Below, piece after piece: positions 1 through 8,400 of a DNA stretch of 27,232 nt. Origin of the DNA: Seminavis robusta (Eukaryota; Bacillariophyta; Bacillariophyceae; Naviculales; Naviculaceae). Where the stretch lies: the NCBI GenBank assembly GCA_903772945.1, contig CAICTM010001544.1, positions 1-27,232 on the forward strand. The letters are read 5' to 3'. Under the pieces are notes generated by a model. That model made no database searches, was not told the origin of the DNA, and saw nothing but the letters and a program-made list of their open reading frames with translations. The translations under genes were made by a program, and so were the position numbers. Position 1 is the stretch's first letter; the number at the start of each line of letters is the position of its first letter.

Positions 1-530
1 TGATTCCCACGTCGTCGAGCCGTCTGTACCGTGCGAGGAGCCAGACCGGCCGCTGCAGTAGCAGCTGGAGACGTCAAAGTAGATGACGCCACGGTGCCCC
101 GACGGACGGGAACGGGCACTTCTGGAGGAGGAGACTTCACGCCCACCACCCCGGGCTCCTCGTCTTCGTCCGACGCTTCTTCCTCGAAGTTCTCGTCGGA
201 CCCATCAGTCATCCTCTCCTCTTCTTCATCATCGGACTCCCAACAGGGATGGAGCCCGGGGACGGCAAGTGGCGGCGGGTTGTCATCATCGTCGGCGTCT
301 TCCTCTTCCATATCCTCAAGGTTGGAGCTATCAGAGACGGCCGTGGAATTGTTGCCCGAAGGGGCGGCGGAAGCTTCAAGAGCAGCATCTTCGGTAGGAA
401 GCTGCGCAACGTTCATGGCAGCACGTTCTTCAGGGGGAAAACTTTCAAGGAAGGCGATGCCAACAACTTCAGCTAGGAAACCAGGGGGACTTTCGAAAGT
501 AGCAACTGCACTTGTGGGCTTGCTCGACAT
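1..530 (-). CDS. Acidic low-complexity protein, partial (C-terminus beyond window edge)
   Basis: An open minus-strand frame starts at the ATG at 530-528 and stays open for about 176 codons to the window edge. The start lies in an A-rich context (cacaaaaaATG), as expected for a eukaryotic start. The first ~45 residues look globular (begins MSSKPTSAVATFESPPGF). Next come a Ser/Asn-rich stretch and then long runs of Asp and Glu (for example DADDDD and EEEASDEDEE), followed by a Pro/Ala/Thr-rich region. This frame explains the serine-rich long open frame on the opposite strand, which is an antisense shadow of the Asp/Glu codons. I do not recognise the family. Acidic gag-like proteins of retroelements and chromatin-associated acidic proteins are both possible. 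It is divergent from the broken gene at 1042, about 510 bp away. Confidence 0.55.
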   Translation of the reverse strand, partial: MSSKPTSAVATFESPPGFLAEVVGIAFLESFPPEERAAMNVAQLPTEDAALEASAAPSGNNSTAVSDSSNLEDMEEEDADDDDNPPPLAVPGLHPCWESDDEEEERMTDGSDENFEEEASDEDEEPGVVGVKSPPPEVPVPVRRGTVASSTLTSPAATAAAGLAPRTVQTARRRGN

Positions 531-1041
531 TTTTTGTGAGCACCAAACAACTACTGCTTGCACCCCCGTGAAGACTACCGTTGCCAACCTGCTCTACGCC
601 AACAACTCCATCATCTCCACTCAACGAAAGTGTTTCGCTACTAGGACGACATCACTGGGAGAGGGTTTCGGTGGGATCCATTTGTGTCAACAGCAGAAAA
701 GGTACCACTCGATACGGCAAGCGATGGAAGTATCGATCCACTACTCATCACGCTGTCCCACCGAGAGTTCGCGTTGGTACACATCGAAAGAACTCTCGGC
801 TGGCCCGCTCACATCGGCGACAAAATTATTTATGGCGGATTTCAGCGAAGAAGCCACCGTTGACACGGCACGACGGGCATCCCAGTTATTTAAAGAACAC
901 CACGCCGCGCGTCAACCGCGCTGGACGGGTGGCCCCAGACCATTCAAATCCTACGGTCACACCAAGTGCCGGTCCTCACTTTACTAAAAACGGACCAATA
1001 CAACTGCAATCGATCTCCACAACACCAACACCTAGTCCACC
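531..1041. other. Divergent intergenic region
   Basis: About 510 bp separate the divergent starts at 530 (minus) and 1042 (plus). No convincing coding sequence or RNA gene is seen. The plus-strand frame that crosses it is the tail of an antisense frame. It presumably carries the promoters of both flanking units, but I see no clear promoter motif. Confidence 0.4.
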
Positions 1042-1579
1042 ATGAGCGACTCAGAGACATGATACGATACCTGTGACGACATGGAACTACTCACCGAACA
1101 AGTCCAATACATCTCAGACTCGGTACACCTCGTCCAAGACGACCTGGCGTTCCTCACGCCACGAGTGGCCAAGTTAGATCTGGAAGCCAAACTGCGGGCG
1201 GCAACACCCACTCCAAACACCATCCGCAGCACCAAAACCGGCTCAGCCCCGCAAAAACCGTGCCTTCGTCAAACCATACCACGAGTGGAAGAAGGGTGAC
1301 CGCATCATCATCTCCAGCAACGACAAGTACAACGGACGGAAGGGTACCATCCAAGGAGCCCACCCTGGCAGATGGCCGTTCTTGGACATCAAGCTGGACC
1401 CCAAGGTGCCTGGCGGTTATCAAATCGACGTATACAAGACCGACACCGGCTTCCGCCTGATGAAAGCAGGTAACTCTACAGCCGAGTCGGGACATAAAAA
1501 ACGCAGGCAACAACAACACAGCAGCAACAACAGCGAGAGCACGCAAAGCTCGCCACCTTCCTGGCAGTCGGCGGCGTAA
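1042..1579 (+). pseudogene. Broken gene for a protein with a KOW-like segment
   Basis: An ATG at 1042 in a good context (ccaccATG) opens a frame that reads six codons and then a TGA at 1060-1062. After the stop the same frame continues (YDTCDDMELLTEQVQY...) through a charged, helix-like region to about 1250. There the protein-like reading shifts to the +1 frame near an A-run (gcaaaaaccg) and continues as FVKPYHEWKKGDRIIISSND. The pattern K-G-D-R-I-I-I-x5-Y-N-G-R-K-G-T-I resembles a KOW motif. The segment PGGYQIDVYKTDTGFRLM follows, then a Lys/Arg/Gln/Ser-rich tail ending at the TAA at 1577. The stop plus the frameshift suggest a decayed gene. An unrecognised intron around 1240-1270 is less likely but could explain the frame change. 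The protein could belong to a dispersed repeat family. I do not recognise it. Confidence 0.45.
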
Positions 1580-1650
1580 ATGGCCGGCTTGGCCGGCCGA
1601 CCCGGGGGATTATATCTATGGTCAGTCATGAGGTTCTGGCTCCGACGGAG

Positions 1651-1848
1651 GGTAAATTGGATGGAAGTGGGTCTGTCTGTGATACATCCAGCAGGCCTCT
1701 CTGGTATAACCAGCGCCATTGCCTTTGCCTGGAACCTAGTTTTCCTTGGGGGAAAGGGGGGAAGGTTTTTTTAAAACAACCTCTTTAGACCCATATTGAC
1801 ATGATCTTGCTATAGTCTAGTAGCTCCACTTGACCTAAAATGGAATCG
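1651..1848. repeat. Direct repeat copy R1
   Basis: This copy matches 2133-2310 closely in two blocks. The first runs from ggtaaattgg to the cctagt near 1741. The second runs from cccatattgacatgatc to tggaatcg. Between the blocks R1 carries a G-rich and T-rich insertion (about 1742-1775) that is different in the second copy. The two copies start 482 bp apart in the same orientation. This could be a short terminal-repeat element or a tandem duplication. Confidence 0.75.
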
Positions 1849-2044
1849 CCACCTTCCCAGACAGGGAATGAAGAGATTCTACAGAACGGAGAGTATAAGT
1901 TAACAGGGAGCCGACCATAAGGGAGACTGACGAACAGGAATCCGGGAGAGCCACTCATTCAAGGATGAGGTGGTGGACCGAAGTGTCGGCTGCACAGGTG
2001 GTGTGCCTTTGTGGTGTTGATGAGTAGCTAGAAGGACTACTAAT

Positions 2045-2097
2045 CGGGCGGCTACAAATCAGGTTCACTTTTTCTGAACCAGAGTTGCAGCCGCCCG
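2045..2097. repeat. Large imperfect hairpin between the R1/R2 repeats
   Basis: The outer arms are cgggcggct (2045-2053) and agccgcccg (2089-2097), perfectly complementary over 9 bp. An inner stem ggttca (2062-2067) with tgaacc (2075-2080) closes a short T-rich loop. The two stems are separated by short internal loops. Its position between two direct repeats suggests it belongs to the same element. Confidence 0.6.
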
Positions 2098-2132
2098 ACA
2101 CCAATTTTCCTTTTTCCCTTCCCTCCCGCCCG

Positions 2133-2310
2133 GGTAAATTGATGGAAGTAGGTCTGTCTGTGATACATGCAGCAGGCCTCTCTGGTATAACCAGGGCCAT
2201 TGCCTTTGCCTGGATCCTAGTCTGGAGGGGAGGTTTACAACCTCTATAGACCCATATTGACATGATCTTGCTATAGTCTAGTAGCTCCACTTGACCTAAA
2301 AGTGGAATCG
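2133..2310. repeat. Direct repeat copy R2
   Basis: This is the second copy of the repeat at 1651-1848, with the same blocks in the same order and only scattered substitutions. The central spacer is shorter. It is followed directly by the GAATC microsatellite at 2322-2350. Confidence 0.75.
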
Positions 2311-2321
2311 AGAAATAGCAT

Positions 2322-2350
2322 GGAATCGAATCGAATCGAATCGAATCGAT
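2322..2350. repeat. GAATC pentanucleotide microsatellite
   Basis: About five to six tandem GAATC units sit immediately after repeat copy R2. The reverse complement of the same unit recurs at 13083-13105. Confidence 0.85.
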
Positions 2351-3074
2351 CACGTCCTGCTCTGCCGAGCCATGAGAATATTTTTCGGTGACTGCAAGTT
2401 GCGAGAACAAGAAATTGGCGCCATCATTCAATAGCATCCTACCGTACTACCGTACCACTGGAAGGCCACAACGCATCAATCTTCCAACACCAAATCATCC
2501 GTCTTTCGAGAAACCGACAGAGTCATGTTGGCCAAATAAAATGCCATCCACCCATACCCATGCATCGTGGATTTGCCATTTTGGAAAGTTGGAGTGGAAA
2601 CATATTTGTCATGGATATCAGTCATTTGGTTGCCAAGGTACCGGACACGGCTGGTATGGTACCATTCAAATCAAAAACGAGGACCAGGATTCTACAAATA
2701 CGTGGCCACCTATGGAATGCGACAAAAAGCAGTTCATGTTGGGAGTTGCCGTAGACCCTCACCACCAATCTACCGGTATACGGGAGGACATTATTGCAGA
2801 ATCCGATGCATGCATCAATTTCCACACTGGCATGGTCCAGTGGGAATTACCAGACCAACAGCTATGTTCTGCCTGCCATCACCTATCGTACTCAACAATG
2901 CAACGCTCTCCGGGCACATCTATGCCCTTGGTAGGCCACTAGTAGGAAGGTACTAGTCTGGAGCTACATTTTGGGACGACCAGAGCCCGGCATAGCACCA
3001 AACGCTCTGTTTCAATTTTATTGATGTAACTAGCCAGCCAAAAGCGCCTGCAGTCAGCGCACTTCCTCAGAAGC
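2351..3074. other. Stretch with no supported gene
   Basis: Two overlapping plus-strand frames of 184 and about 130 codons run through 2388-2956. Neither shows a recognisable domain, biased composition or convincing start, and they contradict each other. I see no RNA gene. One TACCGGTA palindrome lies at 2771. Confidence 0.4.

Positions 3075-3107
<33 letters not shown>
3075..3107. repeat. TAGA tetranucleotide microsatellite
   Basis: About eight uninterrupted tandem TAGA (GATA) units. Confidence 0.9.
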
Positions 3108-4640
3108 CTGCAAACCCCTAACTGTGGTACTGGTTCACATTGAAGCATTGAAGAATCGAAAGAAAGTTTCTGTTCTAACCAAGTTGTCAAGGACTGGGCC
3201 CCACAGTCAACGAGGACACCGACATGTCAAGGACCGTACAGGCTGAGGGAACCAAGATGTCAAAAGATACGAGGGAGGGCGCCAGGCTTCACCTTTCTGA
3301 AAATGTTTGGTCATCACGGCAGAAGCTCCGACAACCCAGCAATTGAGACGCCATCCCTTCCACCAGGCTCGATCAAAAGAAGCGCTACTATTGTAGCATC
3401 GCAGCCAGAATTGGTCTACTACTAGCTAGCTAGACGGTCAAGTTGCGCCACTGCGCTCTAATCGCTCGGCAAAGGCCAATGGTATCGGTGAATTCCAATC
3501 TGACGAGTCGAGTCACTCAACGAGTTTGCTGGGATTGCCAGAGCGAAAAGAAGGCGTGAAGACAATGGTAGAGATCCCTCGGTTCGTGTCTGGGAAGACC
3601 CAACAAGGGCCCCAACTGGTTCCAAGTGCCAAACACTGGGACTTGAAGAATGAATGTGTTCTTTACTAACTATGATGGCGCCGACAGTTTCCCCTGCTAA
3701 AGATGTCCTGATCATCTTATTTTGGTGGATGGTACCGCGAGGAAACCGTCGTCCCTCGAGCTACCGGTAGCAACGGCGGGCGGTGACATTCTGCAAGATC
3801 CAGTTCGGCCCTAGCTAGCTAGCTTCCGTGTCGGCTAGAATCGGAACAAAGATATCACAGTGAACCTTCCTCGCCACACGTACACTTTCATAGTAGGCAG
3901 GGAAGGGTAAAGGGCTTCAACCAATGTGGTCCTTCAAAGAAACAATGTTCACCTGTTTGTTCAGTTAGTCAAGACCAATCACGGAGAATAGGCACCACAA
4001 TGCATTAGCCGAGGACCCTTGGTCAACAGAAGAATGTTGATGTTGAGTTGCAAGTTGAAGAAGACGTACAAAGAGAGCTCTTCTGAGGAATGAGATTGCA
4101 TTGCAGTTGTAATGGCTCTTGGGTTAAAGAACGGGATAACCCAACCCAGCAGTACCGAACCCAAGTGAGAAGCTCGCACGATTTCACGGGACGCGTACCG
4201 GTACGGTAGAACACGAAGCTTCAGGTTGACGGATGGATTGCTGCGCAGTTCTTGCTGGGAGCTGGCGCTAATTAATTGTACATGTACAGTAACAGTCCAG
4301 CGAAGTCTGCTGGATCAATGGACTATCGGTCCAATGGCTTCTACCTACCGGTACAGTGCCCAACAACAACGGGATGAAAAAGTCAGCGGTCTCAGATCTG
4401 CAAGTGGTACCGGTAGCCGCAATACTACCGACACTTACTTAAGCTTGCCATCACAACACTCCACGAGCTCGACTTCCGCATTCGATTCAGTATGCCTGAA
4501 TCTGATCGAATCTTCAACGACGAGTTCAATGGACCCTAACAGCTGCGCAGCTTTATTTGCTTGTGTTTCGAGCCTTCGCATTCTTTAACGTGCGGTAGCA
4601 GCTGCTTCCGTATTGTAGTTGTTACACCGACCGGTATGAG
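3108..4640. other. Gene-poor stretch with palindromic motifs
   Basis: No gene is supported. Short open frames on both strands, the longest 120 codons at 4226-4588, have no recognisable domain. The stretch carries four TACCGGTA palindromes (3762, 4196, 4346, 4408) and two CTAGCTAG-type palindrome runs (near 3422 and 3811). Confidence 0.45.
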
Positions 4641-4642
4641 TA

Positions 4643-4679
4643 GGTACTACTGGTAGTATTAGCTACTACTAGTAGTACC
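4643..4679. repeat. 9-bp inverted repeat
   Basis: ggtactact (4643-4651) and agtagtacc (4671-4679) are exact reverse complements. The loop between them is itself partly self-complementary (ggtagta / tactact). Confidence 0.6.
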
Positions 4680-4755
4680 GTACCTTTGCTTTGGTCCTGG
4701 AATGCAAATTGGGGAGACAGTTTTCTTAACAAAGAGGTGATAAAATTGTAAATTT

Positions 4756-4804
4756 CTTTTCATCAGTCCATGCCCAAATACATGAAGTATGGACTGATGA
4801 AAAG
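4756..4804. repeat. Perfect 16-bp inverted repeat with 17-nt loop
   Basis: cttttcatcagtccat (4756-4771) and atggactgatgaaaag (4789-4804) are exact reverse complements, separated by 17 nt. The pair sits at the left of an AT-rich block (about 4690-5150) that also has smaller hairpins: ctattatc/gataatag (4977-4997) and cctagaa/ttctagg shortly after. Candidates are a decayed miniature inverted-repeat element or a structured RNA. Confidence 0.7.
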
Positions 4805-5450
4805 CTATTTTGAATTTGGACCTTCCCCAGTCTCCTACAGGCCTCCCCATGGTTGCGCTTTGCTGTGCCATCCCAAGCCGCCATATCTAGGTAACCGTAT
4901 CTCAGCCAAAACTCAACCTTTTTCGAAATTTTTTGCTTGGAATGATATCTACTCTTTTTGGAGAACTCAGAACTGTCTATTATCTTCAAGATAATAGGAT
5001 TCCTAGAACACCCATATTCTAGGTGGGTAGCTTTACAGGGGCATATCTACCCGAAATATGGTGGGGCAAATCAATTTTGAGGTTTTTTTCATTTTTCTCA
5101 TTTATTAATCTAAACATCTAAAATTAAAAAATTAAAATTTTTTTCCTACATGACACCACTTAACCAAAGGTACGGTACGACTGTACCTCGACTTCTTTTC
5201 AGCTTCCACTTTTGATAGAGTTCGCATTCATCTTTCGCCGACACGAACTCCAAAAGTCCTTCTGGCAACCGAGGGGAAGACGACCCTGAACTTCTGGGCT
5301 CCTGATTTGGCTTCTCGCTGATAGGGCAGATCCACGCTAGCACGGCCATGTACGGTAAAAATTGCCCAGTGGATGGAGCTGCAGCGTTTGCCCCCACAAA
5401 ACCAAAAGCAAACGGAACCAAATCTCTGAAGGGTATTTTTGCTACAAACG
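4805..5450. other. AT-rich block and upstream region of the receptor cyclase gene
   Basis: Positions 5080-5150 are very AT-rich with T and A runs, unlike the flanking DNA. No plus-strand gene is supported. The region directly upstream of 5451 should contain the 5' untranslated region and promoter of the receptor gene, but I see no TATA-like element that I would call. Confidence 0.4.
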
Positions 5451-8400
5451 ATGACAACGATGAAGACTGCTCAATGGATCTTGTCCACCGCCTTGACGGC
5501 TCTCTTGATCTGGGAGCCTTCTCGCATGGTTGGATCGGGGTCTTCGGATCACAGCGGAAGGCCAGATTGTTTTGCAGGACTTCGCAAGTTTGATCCCTTG
5601 ATCCACAAGAAGGTGTATCAGATTGGTGTTCATGCCCCTGGAGGGATCGATACAGCTTGGAGGGAATTCAATACAACGTTTGTGGATTACCTGACTGCCA
5701 CCGCTGGACAGCGGTTTGATCCGCCCATTTCCTTCAACATGACGACGTCGGATCAACCCATCACAGACTGGGTGGATGGTCGGGAAGAGAATGAAATGGA
5801 TTTCATCTACTCCGACACGGGGGTCATGTCCTGCTTTGGCGTCGAAATGGGAGCGCAGATCTTGGCTACCACGGTTTCGCACATGAAAGTGCGTGGTCAT
5901 GAATACAACCTAGATCTCTTTGGAGGTACGATACACTAACCAACTGCAATCGTCTTTCATGGGTGATTCCAATTCTCTTCTTGTGGCTCATGTTCTGCTT
6001 TTGCTCGTTGGTGTTGCAGGTGTCATCTTTACAAGAGCTGACAACTATGGGATCAATACGTTGAATGATTTGAAAGACAAGGTCATTGGGGCGTTAGACA
6101 TTTCGGATTTTGCAGGAGGGCAGGTCCAGTTCTACGTCATGCAAGAGTCCGGTCTAGACTTTATCATGGATCCAAAGCAGGTAGTGTTCACAGGTAGGCA
6201 CGAAACGGGCTTTGTATCATTGCTTGTCTTGTCAGGTGCCTTGTCTGACCAAACCGGCCTGCTCTTGAACCATGCAAACACTCAGACAACCAGTACAAAA
6301 TTGTTACAGGTGTGCTCAACAGGGACTTTGAGGTTGGGTTCGTTCGGACAGGCCAGATCGAAAGGACCAGGGACGAAAAAGATGAGCTTATTGACCCGGA
6401 AATTTTCAAGGTTCTCGAACCAAAGCTCTATGTCCTTGACAACGGGAATCTTTTCCCTTTCCTTCATAGCAGTACGTATCAAATCAGATGCGCCACGGTT
6501 TGAGATAAAAGAGTTCCTTCTGACAGCTCTCTTCTCCTTTGCCTTTGACATTGTTAACGTATTGCTTGCCCTATCTTTCACAGCGGTACGTATCAATTCG
6601 CCATGGCTGAAATGGACTTCTACCTTCTGATACCTTGCTTCTCTCGTGCACAGCCGATCTTCCCCGAATGGCCCCTTGCTGCAACGACTCACGTTCCCGC
6701 CGATGTTGCCGCAGAGGTGCAAGCAGCTCTCCTCAAGCTTGACCAACACAAGCGCGTTGGTGAAAGGGTCAAAGCATGCACTCCTGAGATTTGCAGCATT
6801 CAACATTGCGAAAACGGGACTATCCCTAACATTTGCAGCGTTGCGCCTGTTGAGTTCTTTGACGATGATTCTCCATGTGACACAACAAGGGAACTCGCGG
6901 AACTAGCACGCAAAGCTGGCATTGCGGGTAACCACAACGGATTCCGAGCCCCGCGATCTTACTTTGAGCTTCGCACCATGCAAGAGGCAGCAGGATTTCT
7001 TCAGCAAGATGACAAAGGCAAGCACCAGAATGGAAGCCATCCTTGATGTTTCTGACAAGCACCACTCTTTTATCTTACAATGTTGCGAACTTCTTCGCAG
7101 GAAAATGGCAATGTATCAGAGCCTCAACGCTGGTGAGTGCATCCCATAGACACAGCCACAATAGTTCCGTGGAACCTACACATGGTTGACTAATGACATC
7201 TTGAATCTTCTCTTCTTTTCCCAGTACGAAAGCGTCATCTGCCCTGAAGGTCACTACAAAGTCAACCGAGATCGGTTCAACCAGACATGCATCGAAGCTG
7301 GGTTGCCATGCCCCGAAGGTCATGACTGCTACTGCAAGCCATGTGTGAAGGCCTTCGAAGTTGATGTGTACGAGTACAGTCATGGTAGAGGCGACGTTCA
7401 GGAGCTCAGCCGTATCGGCACAGGCTGCGACAAGATGGACTTGTGTGGTACTGTCGAGCAAACGAAGTTGATCACATTCCGAGCCATTGACAATAAAGAA
7501 CGCGACAACGCTATCGTCAAGGCAAAGATTCACATGGATCAGAGTTCCAACGAAGTGCCTGTCTCGAAGGTCGAGAATGCGAGCTATACTTACGAATTCA
7601 GCTTTACAGAAGATATTCTGGGTGTTGGAATCTTGGAAGTGTTTGTCGATAACAAGCAGGTAAAAGAATTTCTTGTTGCAAGGTGCTCAATTCGTGCCAC
7701 GTTGCTTGTCTGATCTATCACCTTCTTTGTCGTCGTCTCTGAAAGATTCCTGAGTCGCCTTTCCGGGTGCAAATTTACCCAAGGGACTGCAACTTGGATT
7801 TTCCTGGCAAAGGAATGTCACCGGTACGTCGATCCATTTCTACTTCGTGAGATGTAGTATGGATATTGGGCAGTCTTTGTTGTCCTCACTGTTGGCTTTT
7901 CAATATTCTTACGAAGATGGCGGACGGTCAATGCGATTGTGACTCTGGTACCATCAAAATAGCTGGTGATTGTATGAGTAGTTCAACATTCGCCATCATC
8001 ATATCCAGCATAATCCTGGTTCTGGCTTTGGAGATTGGTTACGTTTTCTTGAGATACAAGAGGAGGAAGAGTGATGAGATGTGGTTAGTCAACGTTGAGG
8101 AACTGCACTTTTCAGAGCCAGTAGAAGTTGTGGGACAGGGATCATTTGTAAGTTTTTGGGGTTGGTAGCAACTGATTCGATTCCTTGGCTCATTTGATTT
8201 CTCCCGTGCGTTTGAACTTTCTAGGGAGTGGTACTTGTGGCAGAGTACCGGGGCACGAAAGTTGCAATCAAGCGAGCGCTACCTCCAAGTAACAAGGGAA
8301 GCACCACGCGGAAAGGTTCCAAGGGGGGTCTAGCGAGTGGTTCTCTAGATGCCAAGGGGTCAAGAGATATCGAGAGTGGATTGTTGGACGAACCAGAAGA

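Noticed and set aside
31..987. 318-codon plus-strand frame rich in serine
   Set aside because: It is the antisense of the Asp/Glu-rich minus-strand gene starting at 530. The minus frame has an ATG in an A-rich context and more protein-like content.
2388..2942. 184-codon plus-strand frame
   Set aside because: It overlaps another open frame of similar size in the same direction, and neither shows a domain, repeats or typical coding composition.
4226..4588. 120-codon plus-strand frame rich in Ser and Thr
   Set aside because: It lies in palindrome-rich intergenic DNA and shows no domain or convincing start.
5146..5457. Minus-strand 103-codon frame with hydrophobic content
   Set aside because: It overlaps the start of the receptor cyclase gene, begins at a TTG, and has no recognisable domain. 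Chance is the simpler explanation.
6527..6585. Alternative 59-nt exon in place of the 2-nt exon
   Set aside because: It keeps the frame (acceptor tgacag) but inserts about 20 hydrophobic residues into a soluble domain, and its sequence looks like a pyrimidine tract. It is kept as the main competitor for cDNA testing.
6472..6653. Single intron in place of two introns and a 2-nt exon
   Set aside because: Joining 6471 directly to 6654 shifts the frame and destroys the conserved FPEWPLA segment.
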